This document shows positions 26,698 through 35,795 of a DNA stretch of 64,000 nucleotides, piece after piece. The position numbers were made by a program, and so were the translations under genes. This DNA is from Mycobacteriaceae bacterium. Lineage in GTDB: Bacteria > Actinomycetota > Actinomycetes > Mycobacteriales > Mycobacteriaceae. The notes below the pieces were generated by a model, which saw only the letters and a program-made list of their open reading frames with translations, ran no database searches and was not told where the DNA came from. The stretch is from assembly GCA_029977845.1 (NCBI GenBank), contig JAPOKC010000003.1:1-64000 (forward strand). Reading direction: 5' to 3'. The stretch's first letter is position 1. Every line of letters begins with the position of its first letter.

Positions 26698-27908
26698 AAA
26701 ATCCCTTGCCGGCGTCGCGCCCGTACCGCCGCGATCGCCGACTTCAGCCCGCGCTGACGCTCTGCGAGCCCCTCGAACATCCGCTCGCTGCGGGTCTCCG
26801 GGGCGTCGTCGGCGGTGTCGCGCAGGAACCGGTCCGGCAGTGCGAGTTTGGCGATGGTGCGCCAGGACTTCGCGTACTGGGCCGGTAGCGGACCGCTGGT
26901 GTAGGGCAGGTCATATTTCTCGCACAGGGCGCGCACCCGCACCGAGATCGCGGCAAGCCGGTTGCTGGGCAGGTCCGGGTAGAGGTGATGCTCGATCTGG
27001 TAGGCCAGATTGCCGGTCATGAACCCCATGACGGGGCCGGCGTCGATATTGGCGCTGCCCAGCATCTGACGCAGGTACCACTGGCCACGACTCTCCCCGG
27101 CCATGTCGGTGGTGGTGAACTTCTCCGCACCGTCCGGGAAGTGACCGCAGAAGATCACCGCATTCGTCCAGAAGTTACGGATGACGTTGGCAAGCAGATT
27201 CGCCTTCACGGTGCCGCCGAAGCCCGCTCGCGGTGAGAGCGATGTCAGCGCCGGGTAGGCGACGAAGTCCTTGGTGAGCTGCCGGGCGGATTTGGCCACC
27301 AGTTCGCGCAGCCGGACGATCGTGGCCGGGCGGGTTTCACTGCGCAGGATCTTACGAAGTTCCAAGTGCTGCAGAGCGATTCCCCATTCGAACCCGGCCG
27401 CCAGCATGAGATTGAAGAACGGATTGAAGACGTTGCGCGGTGTCCACTGCTGATCGCGGGTGACCCGCAGCAACCCGTAGCCGACATCGTCGTCCATGTC
27501 GAGGATGTTGGTGTACTTGTGGTGGGAGTGGTTGTGGGTGTGCCGCCAGTGCTTGGCCACCCCGGCCATGTCCCACTCCCAGGTCGAGGAGTGGATCTCG
27601 GGGTCGTTCATCCAGTCCCACTGCCCGTGGATGACGTTGTGACCGATCTCCATGTTCTCGATGATCTTCGCGACCGCCAGCGTCGCGGTTCCGGCCCACC
27701 ATGCGCCGCGCCGGTCACCGAAAGCCAGCAACACACGGCCGGCCACTTCGAGGGTGCGCTGGGCGGCGATGGTGCGCCTGATGTAGCGGGCGTCACGCTC
27801 CCCCAGCGACTCCTCGACGTCACGGCGGATGGCGTCGAGTTCGATCGCCAGTGCCTCGATGTCGGCCTCGGTGAGGTGGGCGAACGCGTCGATGTCGGTG
27901 ATGGCCAT
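26694..27908 (-). CDS. desA3: Membrane acyl-CoA desaturase DesA3-like
   Basis: 404 residues. The three His boxes that hold the di-iron centre are present: GHNVIHGQ (89-96), HTHNHSHHKYTN (123-134) and QIEHHLYP near 325. Membrane segments are expected at about 60-90 and in the central part (about 225-260). M. tuberculosis DesA3 (Rv3229c) is the stearoyl-CoA delta-9 desaturase, working with the reductase encoded just upstream. ATG 27908 overlaps the reductase TGA, so the pair is translationally coupled. Confidence 0.92.
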   Translation of the reverse strand: MAITDIDAFAHLTEADIEALAIELDAIRRDVEESLGERDARYIRRTIAAQRTLEVAGRVLLAFGDRRGAWWAGTATLAVAKIIENMEIGHNVIHGQWDWMNDPEIHSSTWEWDMAGVAKHWRHTHNHSHHKYTNILDMDDDVGYGLLRVTRDQQWTPRNVFNPFFNLMLAAGFEWGIALQHLELRKILRSETRPATIVRLRELVAKSARQLTKDFVAYPALTSLSPRAGFGGTVKANLLANVIRNFWTNAVIFCGHFPDGAEKFTTTDMAGESRGQWYLRQMLGSANIDAGPVMGFMTGNLAYQIEHHLYPDLPSNRLAAISVRVRALCEKYDLPYTSGPLPAQYAKSWRTIAKLALPDRFLRDTADDAPETRSERMFEGLAERQRGLKSAIAAVRARRRQGIF

Positions 27909-28951
27909 CAGATGTCCAGGACGCAATCACCCTCGGCGGCGCTGACGCAGGTCTGCACCCGGCTGCCCCCTTCAAATTCGCCGCCGGTACGCAGATCGCG
28001 GACCCGTCCTTCGACCAACTCCACCATGCAGGTATGGCAGATCCCCATCCGACAACCGAACGGCAAGTGAACACCGGCCTTCTCGCCGGCCTCCAGCAAC
28101 GAGGTCGCCGCGTCGGCGAAGCCGCTGCGCCCGCTGCGGGCGAAGGTGACCGTGCCGCCCTGTCCGGATGCCGCGGTCCGGGCCGCGGCGAATCGCTCGA
28201 GGTGTAGCCGGTCCTCCAGACCGGCCGCGGCCCAGACTTCTTCGGCATCTTCCAGCAGACCGGCGGGCCCGCACGCCCAGGTCTGCCGCCGCCGCCAGTC
28301 GGGCACAAGTTCGTCGATGCGGCTGAGATCGAACCGCCCCTGCGCCCGCGTCGCGCGCACCTGCAGCCGGTAGCCCCGATGGCTGCGGCCCAACCGGGCG
28401 AGTTCCGTGGCGAACATGACGTCGGCGGCCGTCGGCACGGAGTGCAGATGAACGATGTCGTGCACCTGATCGCGCCGCTTGAGCGTCCGCAACATCGACA
28501 TCACCGGCGTGATGCCCGATCCGGCGGTGAGGAACAACACCGATGCGGGCGCCGGGTCACCCATGACGAAGTTTCCGCTCGGTGCAGCCAGTCGCAGCAC
28601 CGTACCGGAGCGCAGACCGTCGACAAGATGCCCGGACAGCAGGCCCTCGGGCATCGCCTTGACGGTGATGGTGACGGTGCGGGCATCGGCATGCGGCGCC
28701 GAGGTCAACGAGTAGGACCGCCACCGCCAGCGGCCGTCAACCGGCACACCGATCCCGATGTACTGCCCGGGCTGATAGTCGAATGAGAAACCCCGCGCCG
28801 GCCGGATCACCAGTGTCGCCGAATCGCGCGTCTCGGGACGGACCTCCAGCACCCGCCCGCGCATCTCACGCTCGGGCCGGGGAGCGGTGAAGAGCCATGC
28901 CAGCGCGCGCCTGGTGTCGCGAACCACGGTCTGGGTCTTCACCCGCGCCAC
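27908..28951 (-). CDS. NADPH oxidoreductase with 2Fe-2S ferredoxin domain (desaturase partner)
   Basis: 347 residues (Rv3230c). FAD-binding domain with [12 protein letters not shown]-binding domain with [14 protein letters not shown] and TWACGPAGL, then a C-terminal plant-type ferredoxin with Cys300, Cys305, Cys308 and Cys335. It passes electrons from NADPH to the DesA3 di-iron site. GTG 28951 lies 9 bases after the stop of the DUF6912 gene. An N-terminal helix (ALAWLFTAP) may touch the membrane. Confidence 0.92.
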   Translation of the reverse strand: MARVKTQTVVRDTRRALAWLFTAPRPEREMRGRVLEVRPETRDSATLVIRPARGFSFDYQPGQYIGIGVPVDGRWRWRSYSLTSAPHADARTVTITVKAMPEGLLSGHLVDGLRSGTVLRLAAPSGNFVMGDPAPASVLFLTAGSGITPVMSMLRTLKRRDQVHDIVHLHSVPTAADVMFATELARLGRSHRGYRLQVRATRAQGRFDLSRIDELVPDWRRRQTWACGPAGLLEDAEEVWAAAGLEDRLHLERFAAARTAASGQGGTVTFARSGRSGFADAATSLLEAGEKAGVHLPFGCRMGICHTCMVELVEGRVRDLRTGGEFEGGSRVQTCVSAAEGDCVLDI

Positions 28952-28960
28952 GCTACCGGT

Positions 28961-29455
28961 TCAGAGCAGTTCGAGCAGGAACGGCAGTTCCTGGGTGGCG
29001 TACCAGGCCAGGTCGTGATCCTGGGCGTCGCCGACGGTGAGTTCGGCATCCTCGTCGCCGAGGTCGGCATCGTCGATCACCTCGATCGCCGCAGCGATGG
29101 CCGGCTCGGCGGCGGCGTTGTCGACGTAGACGGCGGCCACCTGGTCGGTCGTCACCGGACCGCTGATCCGTACCACGGCGTCGTCGAGATCGGCGCGCAG
29201 AGTGGCCTCGGCGTCGGCCACCACCACCGCGCGGCGCAACGGCAGATCGCCCTGCGGTTCGGCCGCCAGCAGCCGCAGCGAACCCAGCGCCGCTTCTGAG
29301 ATGGCGACCTCGGCGAGTTCCTCGTCGTCACCCTCGGCGTAGGCCTCGCGCAGGGCGGGCGTCACCGCAAAGGCCGTCCCGCTGAGCGGCTGCATGGTGC
29401 CGTCGGCAACGAGCCGTTGCAACATCGACAGCGTCGCCGGGATGTAGACCCGCAT
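28961..29455 (-). CDS. DUF6912-type conserved protein (Rv3231c-like)
   Basis: 164 residues, acidic, no signal peptide or membrane segment. It begins MRVYIPATLSMLQRLVADG and ends with a conserved aromatic segment, DLAWYATQELPFLLELL. No catalytic motif is recognised and the function is unknown. ATG 29455 is used; a GTG one codon earlier directly follows the ppk2 stop, so translation is coupled to ppk2. Confidence 0.75.
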   Translation of the reverse strand: MRVYIPATLSMLQRLVADGTMQPLSGTAFAVTPALREAYAEGDDEELAEVAISEAALGSLRLLAAEPQGDLPLRRAVVVADAEATLRADLDDAVVRISGPVTTDQVAAVYVDNAAAEPAIAAAIEVIDDADLGDEDAELTVGDAQDHDLAWYATQELPFLLELL

Positions 29456-29458
29456 CAC

Positions 29459-30313
29459 CTAACTGTTCGCTTCGCGGTCGGCGAGCAGTGCGGATGCGAA
29501 ATCGGGGACGTAGGTGGCCAGGTCGCGCGGCGGACGCTTGTAGTTGCCGGTCTGCGGTCGCTTGGGCAGCTCCACTTTCTCCAGTTCGACTTCGTGGTAC
29601 GGAATCGTGGACAGCAGGTGCGAGATCATGTTGAGCCGCGCGTGCTTCTTGATATGGGACTCCACCACGAACCACGGGCTCACCGGGGTGTCGGTGTGCA
29701 CCATCATGTCGTCCTTGGCCCGGGAGTAGTCCTCCCAGCGGTAGATGGACTCCAGGTCCATCGGGGACAGCTTCCAGCGCCGCAGCGGATCGTTGAGCCG
29801 GGACTTGAAGCGCTTCAGCTGCTCCTCCTCGGACACCGAGAACCAGTACTTGCGCAACAGGATTCCGTCGTCGATGAGCATCTGCTCGAAGATCGGGCAC
29901 TGGCGCAGGAACAACGCCTCCTCCTGAGGTGTGCAGAAACCCATCACCCGCTCCACCCCGGCCCGGTTGTACCAGGACCGGTCGAACAGCACGATCTCGC
30001 CCTTGGTCGGCAGGTGTTCGATATAGCGCTGGAAGTACCACTGCCCCCTCTCCCGGTCGGTGGGAGCCGGCAGCGCGGCGATGCGTGCTGTGCGGGGGCT
30101 GAGGTATTCGGCGATCCGCTTGATCGTGCCGCCTTTGCCGGCGGCGTCGCGACCCTCGAAGAGCACGACGATCCGCGCCCCGGTGTGGCGGGTCCACTCC
30201 TGCAATTTCACCAACTCGGCCTGCAGCCTGTATAGCTCGGCCTCGTAGACCACGTTGGAAACCTTGGCCTCGGCCGCACCGGATTTCGTACCGGAACCGC
30301 TCTTCTTACCCAC
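29459..30313 (-). CDS. ppk2: Polyphosphate kinase 2 (PPK2)
   Basis: 284 residues. Walker A EGRDAAGKGG (53-62), the DRSWYNRAG segment (Walker B, lid) and KYWFSVSEEEQLKRF identify a class I PPK2, which phosphorylates nucleoside diphosphates from polyphosphate. In M. tuberculosis Rv3232c it controls GTP/ATP and polyP pools. A Gly/Ser/Lys-rich N-terminal tail precedes the catalytic fold. GTG 30313 lies 6 bases after TAGGAT, within the end of tgs3. Confidence 0.93.
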   Translation of the reverse strand: MGKKSGSGTKSGAAEAKVSNVVYEAELYRLQAELVKLQEWTRHTGARIVVLFEGRDAAGKGGTIKRIAEYLSPRTARIAALPAPTDRERGQWYFQRYIEHLPTKGEIVLFDRSWYNRAGVERVMGFCTPQEEALFLRQCPIFEQMLIDDGILLRKYWFSVSEEEQLKRFKSRLNDPLRRWKLSPMDLESIYRWEDYSRAKDDMMVHTDTPVSPWFVVESHIKKHARLNMISHLLSTIPYHEVELEKVELPKRPQTGNYKRPPRDLATYVPDFASALLADREANS

Positions 30314-30319
30314 CCGTGG

Positions 30320-30325
30320 ATCCTA
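30320..30325 (-). promoter_or_regulatory. -10 box TAGGAT, leaderless ppk2 promoter
   Basis: Minus-strand TAGGAT ends 6 bases before GTG 30313 and overlaps the stop codon of the upstream tgs3 gene. Confidence 0.45.
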
Positions 30326-31732
30326 CTTCGCGGCCTCGAGCAGTTCCTCGAGCGACTCTGTCATCAGTTCGGGCAGCACGTCGACGTCGGTCATGGCGTC
30401 GCGGTCGGCGTTGATGCCGAAGTAGAGCATCCCGCAGTAGGAGGTGACCCCGATGGCGAGCACCTGGTCGTGCAGCAGTGGCGGGACGGCATAGGTCTCC
30501 AGCACCTTGGCCCCGGCGACGTACATCTGCGACTGCGGGCCGGGCACGTTCGTGATCAGCAGGTTGAACTGGCGCGGGGGGTACTGCGTCGCCACCCGGG
30601 TGCCCATCGCGTGCAGGGTCGGCGGCGGGAATCCGGACAACGTCACGATGGTGCGGGCCTCGACCAGGCTGGCCCCCGCCGAATGCGACTCGGTGGCGTG
30701 CGCGATCTGCGACAGTCGCACCACCGGGTTGCCCTCGCCGACCGGCAGGTCGACCAGAAACGGCGCGACCTCGCTGATGGCCTGTCCCGGTCCGCCTGAA
30801 TCCCGATCGGATTCGGGGTAGATCGAGGTCGGCGCCATCGCACGGATCTTGAGCGTCGCGGGCACCGGTTCCCCGCGCGACAGCAGCCAGTTGCGCAGCG
30901 CGCCGGCGATGACCGACAGCACCACATCGTTGACATCGCAGTCGTATCGGGTGTGCACAAGGCGGTAGTCCGCAAGCGGACCGGCGGCCACCGTGAAGCG
31001 GCGGTGGCGGGAGACCTTGGTGTTCAGCGGACTACTGGGGGCGTTGCGGCGCGCCAGATTTCGCACCGTGTCGGTCGCCCGCCGGGCGACCTCGGTCAGT
31101 TCCCCGCGGTTGGTCACGACGTCGGTGACCGTGGAGCGCAGGGCCCGCAGTTCCTGTCCGGGACGCGCCAGCCAATCCCCCACCGCGTCGATGAGCAGCT
31201 GCCCGTCGGTCGGTTCGCCGCGCGGCAGCCAGATGTCCTCGACGGCTGCCGAGGGTCTGCGATTGCGATCGGCGATGACGTGTCCGATCTCCACCGCCGT
31301 CATCCCGTTCACCAGAGCCTGATGCGATTTGATGAACAGCGCCAACCGGTTTCCGGCCAGTCCTTCGATCAGATACATCTCCCACAGCGGCCTGGCGCGG
31401 TCCAGTGGCCGGCCCGCCAACCGCGACACGAGGTCGTGCAGCTGGGTCTCGCTGCCCGGCGACGGCAGCGCCGAGCGGCGGACGTGATAGGTGATGTCGA
31501 AGTCGGGATCGTCGACCCACACCGGTCTGGCCAGTCCGAGGGTCACCTCCCGCACCTTCTGCCGGTAGCGCGGGACCTGTGGGAGACGCTGCTCGACGGT
31601 CGCCAGCAGGGTTTCGTAGCTCAGCCCGCCGCGCGGACGCCGCAGGATCGTCAGCGACCCGACGTACATCGGGGTGGCGGTGTCCTCCTGGTGATAGAAC
31701 GCGGCATCGGATGTCGACAGTCGCGCTACCAC
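30323..31732 (-). CDS. tgs3: WS/DGAT-family acyltransferase, Tgs3-like
   Basis: 469 residues. The overall family pattern is clear (LPQVPRYRQKVRE, RPLWEMYLIEGL, NVPGPQSQMYVAGAK, YGMLYF-like end). The active-site motif HHxxxDG reads SHQALVNG (135-142): the catalytic second His is Gln137 and the Asp is Asn141. M. tuberculosis Tgs3 (Rv3234c) has the same change as I remember it. Triacylglycerol synthesis is therefore doubtful. GTG 31732 follows TACGGT by 6 bases. Confidence 0.85.
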   Translation of the reverse strand: MVARLSTSDAAFYHQEDTATPMYVGSLTILRRPRGGLSYETLLATVEQRLPQVPRYRQKVREVTLGLARPVWVDDPDFDITYHVRRSALPSPGSETQLHDLVSRLAGRPLDRARPLWEMYLIEGLAGNRLALFIKSHQALVNGMTAVEIGHVIADRNRRPSAAVEDIWLPRGEPTDGQLLIDAVGDWLARPGQELRALRSTVTDVVTNRGELTEVARRATDTVRNLARRNAPSSPLNTKVSRHRRFTVAAGPLADYRLVHTRYDCDVNDVVLSVIAGALRNWLLSRGEPVPATLKIRAMAPTSIYPESDRDSGGPGQAISEVAPFLVDLPVGEGNPVVRLSQIAHATESHSAGASLVEARTIVTLSGFPPPTLHAMGTRVATQYPPRQFNLLITNVPGPQSQMYVAGAKVLETYAVPPLLHDQVLAIGVTSYCGMLYFGINADRDAMTDVDVLPELMTESLEELLEAAK

Positions 31733-31738
31733 ACAGCC

Positions 31739-31744
31739 ACCGTA
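31739..31744 (-). promoter_or_regulatory. -10 box TACGGT, leaderless tgs3 promoter
   Basis: Minus-strand TACGGT lies 6 bases before GTG 31732 in the 19-base gap after the BcsB-like gene. Confidence 0.45.
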
Positions 31745-31751
31745 ACCCGCG

Positions 31752-33692
31752 CTAGCTGTGGCGTGCCCGCAGCAGGATCGCCACCGCACCCAACGCCGCC
31801 AGTGCCGCCACACCTCCGACGGCCCACCAGAACCAACCGCCCTGGTCCGACTGACCGGACTGGTCAGCGGAGTAGTTGATCGGCGGATTGGGAATGGCGA
31901 CCGGTTCAGATCCCGGCACCGCGATGAGCGCGCGGCCGGCCAGCCCGGTCCACCGGCCCGGCTCTGCTGCCAGATAACCGAGCAGACCGTCCAGCAGGGC
32001 GGGATCGCCGGTGGTGGTCGCGACAAGAACGGTCCGGCGGCCGTCGAACACGGTCTGCAGCGAACCGAACGGGGTGGCCGGATCGAGGTTCAGGGTCACC
32101 GGCTGGTCGATTCCGTTGACACCGGCGACCGTGACACGGCCCTGCTCGGCACTGAACGGCAGAGCGACGGCCTTGTTGTCCCAGCCTCCCGCGGACACCA
32201 GGATCGCCGGGTCCTTGGAGTCGATGGCCTGCTGCAATCCGGTGACATCGGTGATCAGCGGCACCGCGCTGGCCCGCTGAAGTCCGACCATGATCTGCGC
32301 GGCCCGCGCGGTGTCGCCGAACGCATCGGCGCCGATACCGATCCGGATGCGCGGCATCAGACTTTGCGGAAGCGATTGGAAACCCTGTGGCACAGGCGGA
32401 TCCGCGCGATGCAGCGTGATGCCGGTGCTACCGTCCAACCTGAGAACCATCGGAAGGTGATCCCCGCAGTTACCGGGATTCCCGGTGCTGCGCACCCCGA
32501 CGACGATGCTGGTCATCCGCTTCAACAGCCGGTTCGGAATCGTCACCGTCTGGTCTATCGTCCCGGTCGCATCGGCCGGCCAGCGGGCGACGGTGTCATT
32601 GCCGATGGAGACGGTCACCTCACCGGCGAAGTTGGTCGGCAGCGGTGTGTAGGTGCCGATCAGATGCATCGACAGACCACTCACCGGATGACCCCACCTG
32701 GTCTGGTCGATATCGATGCTGATGTCCGGCCACAGTTGCTCCGCCGTCTGTCCCGAACCGGTCAACTGCTCGAGAGTGGTGTTGTCGTCGGCCAGTTTCT
32801 GATCCGGCAGCGAATCGGCGACCGCGGTGGGGCCGCCGGCCAGCTTCAGCGCGTCGTCGTCGAACAGCTGGGCCTGGCCGGCCAGTTCATCGGGTGCACC
32901 GGAGATCAGCAGCGACGGAACACCGGCGCCCTGCAGCGATAGGCCCTTCTGCAGCCCTTCCTTGACGATGATCTGCCGTTCCAGCGGAGCCGACGGCGCC
33001 GGCAACGAGGATGCGCCGTCCGTCAGTGGCACCACCACCACCTCGGGGCGCTGGCCGTTGCGGTTGGACACCGCCGCAGCCACCTGTACGGCGGCGTTGG
33101 ACTCCGCCCGCGACGGCACCGCCGGGACCGCGATGGTGACCTTTCGCAGCACCGGCGGCAGGAACGACGCGATGCTCGTGGGTGGCAGTTCGGCGCCGGT
33201 GAAGGCGATCGCGCCGTTCGTCAACCTGATCGGCGCCATCTTGTCCCAGCAGTAGTTCTCGATGGGCACGACGTTCACGGTCATTTTCAGCGTTACCCAG
33301 TTGTCGAAGATCTGGACGCCGGCCAGTGGGACGTCCACAATCTGCGGCTGGCCCGGTGCCGGCAGCGGCGCGATCGCAATCGTGCGTTCACCCTGACTCA
33401 CGACAATGTTCCCGAAGCTCAGGTTGACCGGCAGTTCGATATCGGCCTTCAAGGCCGCCGGCACCAGACCCGGCGAGACCGGAAAAGTCAGGGTTCCGCT
33501 GGCGACGTTGCGGTTCACCACGAATGACGACGAGTTGGACGAACTGAGTTCATTCAGCGACAGCACTGGTGCGACGGCGACGGCTCCCCCGTCGGGCGGC
33601 GCCGGGGGGGCCGGCGGTTCGGCGGCGACGGGCGCTGCAGTCCAGAAGGCGGTACCCAGCGCGACCAGCGCTCCGACACGGCGCAGTTTCAT
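31752..33692 (-). CDS. BcsB-like periplasmic cellulose-synthase subunit homolog
   Basis: 646 residues. Signal peptide (about 1-24), a large extracytoplasmic region and one C-terminal membrane anchor (about 618-640). WVTLKMTVNVVPIENYCWDK, a jelly-roll-like repeat around GEVTVSIGNDTVARWP and the pattern of alternating flavodoxin-like segments resemble BcsB (PF03170), the subunit that guides beta-glucan out of the BcsA synthase. No BcsA lies nearby. It is the last gene of the polysaccharide operon; ATG overlaps the GH16 stop (TGATG). Confidence 0.7.
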   Translation of the reverse strand: MKLRRVGALVALGTAFWTAAPVAAEPPAPPAPPDGGAVAVAPVLSLNELSSSNSSSFVVNRNVASGTLTFPVSPGLVPAALKADIELPVNLSFGNIVVSQGERTIAIAPLPAPGQPQIVDVPLAGVQIFDNWVTLKMTVNVVPIENYCWDKMAPIRLTNGAIAFTGAELPPTSIASFLPPVLRKVTIAVPAVPSRAESNAAVQVAAAVSNRNGQRPEVVVVPLTDGASSLPAPSAPLERQIIVKEGLQKGLSLQGAGVPSLLISGAPDELAGQAQLFDDDALKLAGGPTAVADSLPDQKLADDNTTLEQLTGSGQTAEQLWPDISIDIDQTRWGHPVSGLSMHLIGTYTPLPTNFAGEVTVSIGNDTVARWPADATGTIDQTVTIPNRLLKRMTSIVVGVRSTGNPGNCGDHLPMVLRLDGSTGITLHRADPPVPQGFQSLPQSLMPRIRIGIGADAFGDTARAAQIMVGLQRASAVPLITDVTGLQQAIDSKDPAILVSAGGWDNKAVALPFSAEQGRVTVAGVNGIDQPVTLNLDPATPFGSLQTVFDGRRTVLVATTTGDPALLDGLLGYLAAEPGRWTGLAGRALIAVPGSEPVAIPNPPINYSADQSGQSDQGGWFWWAVGGVAALAALGAVAILLRARHS

Positions 33693-34522
33693 CACTGACC
33701 CTCCAACCCGTTTCGAGCACCGAGCGGCTCGTAGGAAAACCAATCGACGATCATCGTGGCCGGGAATCGTGTCGTGGCGTCAGGCGGTCCCGGCCAGTCA
33801 CCTCCGACCGCGACGTTGAGCAGAACGAACATGAGCTTGTCGAACACCCAGTGCGATTCCTCCGGAAGCGAATCCGGGGTGAAAGTGGCCAGAGTCGTGT
33901 CACCGACTCCGACGGTGACACTGTTCTCCCGCCGCGTCGTCCAGTAGGTGTGGAAGTCGGCCGAGAGATCGTCGATCGCACCCTTCTGCTCGACATCCGC
34001 GTTGGGGGCGTGCAGGGCGACGTTGAAGGTCGAGCCGGTGTTGATCAGTTCCATGATGTCGATCTCGCCGCACTCGGGCCATCCGACCGCCTCGATATTG
34101 GAACCCAGCATCCAGAACGCGGGCCAGATACCCTGCCCCGCAGGAAGTTTGATCCGGGCTGCGACGGTGCCGTAGCCGAACGACATCTTGCCGCGAGTGA
34201 CCACACGGGCCGAGGTGTAGTCGTTCCCGGACTTGCGGGCTTCGATCACGAGATTGCCGGACCCGTCCAGCCGGACGTTGTCCGGCGAGTCGGTGTAGGT
34301 CTGCAGGCTGCCACGCTCCCAGCCGTGCTCGGCCGAGGATCCGAGGTCGTAGGTCCACAAGCCGGGATCCGGCGGCGCGCCGGCCGGCCCGGCGAAGTCC
34401 TCGAAAATCGGCCCGGACGCGATCGGTGCCGCCGAGGCGGACCCGATCACGCCCTCGAACCCGCCGGCACCCGACGCGACGATCAGCACACCCGCCAGCG
34501 CCGCGAGTCTTCTAGCCCACAT
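33692..34522 (-). CDS. Secreted GH16-family beta-glucanase
   Basis: 276 residues. Signal peptide (about 1-32, SASAAP cleavage). GH16 catalytic motif EIDIME (153-158) with both Glu and the assisting Asp, plus GIWPAFWMLG before it and VDWFSYEPL at the end. Such enzymes cut beta-1,3 or mixed-linked glucans, or transfer glycans. In an export operon a trimming or release role is likely. It overlaps the flippase gene by 11 bases (34512-34522). Confidence 0.88.
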   Translation of the reverse strand: MWARRLAALAGVLIVASGAGGFEGVIGSASAAPIASGPIFEDFAGPAGAPPDPGLWTYDLGSSAEHGWERGSLQTYTDSPDNVRLDGSGNLVIEARKSGNDYTSARVVTRGKMSFGYGTVAARIKLPAGQGIWPAFWMLGSNIEAVGWPECGEIDIMELINTGSTFNVALHAPNADVEQKGAIDDLSADFHTYWTTRRENSVTVGVGDTTLATFTPDSLPEESHWVFDKLMFVLLNVAVGGDWPGPPDATTRFPATMIVDWFSYEPLGARNGLEGQ

Positions 34523-35795
34523 CAACCCTCCCCCGGTAGGCCCGCCACACCCGTGGACCGTAAACGACGACGCCCAGTCCCACCGCCGCCAGCCAGCCGA
34601 CGGTCAGACCGGTGAGACCGGCGCGGTTGGCTCCCACCACGGCGCCGGCCAGTTCGGCAACGCTCAGTGCGGCGACCACGGCCGCCTCGCGCCCGACATC
34701 GTCGGTCACCCGCGCCAGAGCCACATGGTGATCCTTGACAACGAGTCCCAGACCGCCGAGGCACAACACGACGAGCGCGGTGTATGCACCGCTAGCATAG
34801 GCCGAACCGAAGATGGCCAGCACGAACCGGCCCAGCACGACGATCGCCACCAGCGCGGAGACGCAGGCCAGGAACGAGTACCGGAGCGTCTTGCGGAACT
34901 CCAAGGCGAAGGTGCCCGAATCCCGGGCGCCGGAGGCGAACAACGCTGTCGACAGCGACAGCGGTACGAAGAACACGAACCCGGCCACCGACCACGCCGC
35001 ATACATATACGCGGCCTGTTCGGATCCGAGCACCACGTTGGCGATGATCGGTATGGCGAAGTAGGGCACCAGCAACGCGACGTTGAGGACATGGTGGCGG
35101 GCTGCGTCGAAGTGCAGGCCGTGCAACGCGGATCTGGCAGGGATGAGCCGCCGTGCCGAGACGCCGTGCTGGCGCATCAGCAGTAGGCCGACGACACCAA
35201 GTGACACCACGTTGGCCAGCATCCAGCTGCCGAAGATCGCCAGGGCCCCGAATCGGGTCAAGGTCACCGCGAAAACCACCAGCAGAACGAGTTTGACGAT
35301 TGCCTGAATGGCGTTGCGGCGCAACTGCGTCCGACCGCCGATCGACGACAGCAGGGCCTGGTCGAGCAGCATGCCGACGCTCTGGGTGGCCACTGCGGCG
35401 GCGAACAGCAGGGCGACCGCCGGGCTTCCGATACCCGGCAAGCCGAGGAAATCCCCGGGCAGTAAGAACGCGCAGATCAGGGCGACGACTCCGGCGGCGG
35501 TCCCGGTGACGAACGCCGACGTCGCCACCAGCGTGCTGCGGCCACCGTCCATACCTGGCAGTTCGGCCATCAGTAGGGTGCCCAGGCCCAGCAGCGTCAA
35601 AGGTGCGATCAGGCTCATCGCTGCGACGGCGGTGGAGGCCTCGCCGACGTCAATAGCCGGGAAGGCCCTTGCCGCGACCGCCCAGTAGATGAAGCCGAGT
35701 CCTGCGGTGACCACGGTGGTCGAGGCCAGCGCGGCCGCACTGCGCAACAGGAAACGCAGCTTGCCGCGGTGCTCGGCGTGGAGTTCTTCAGTCAT
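34512..35795 (-). CDS. Wzx-type polysaccharide flippase (MOP superfamily)
   Basis: 427 residues with 12-14 hydrophobic segments and short loops. The N-terminal pattern (RSAAALASTTVVTAGLGFIY) and central RTQLRRNAIQAIVKL resemble oligosaccharide flippases of the PST/MOP family, which turn lipid-linked repeat units to the outer face. Its ATG overlaps the stop of the upstream glycosyltransferase (ATGA). Substrate unknown. Confidence 0.82.
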   Translation of the reverse strand: MTEELHAEHRGKLRFLLRSAAALASTTVVTAGLGFIYWAVAARAFPAIDVGEASTAVAAMSLIAPLTLLGLGTLLMAELPGMDGGRSTLVATSAFVTGTAAGVVALICAFLLPGDFLGLPGIGSPAVALLFAAAVATQSVGMLLDQALLSSIGGRTQLRRNAIQAIVKLVLLVVFAVTLTRFGALAIFGSWMLANVVSLGVVGLLLMRQHGVSARRLIPARSALHGLHFDAARHHVLNVALLVPYFAIPIIANVVLGSEQAAYMYAAWSVAGFVFFVPLSLSTALFASGARDSGTFALEFRKTLRYSFLACVSALVAIVVLGRFVLAIFGSAYASGAYTALVVLCLGGLGLVVKDHHVALARVTDDVGREAAVVAALSVAELAGAVVGANRAGLTGLTVGWLAAVGLGVVVYGPRVWRAYRGRVDVG

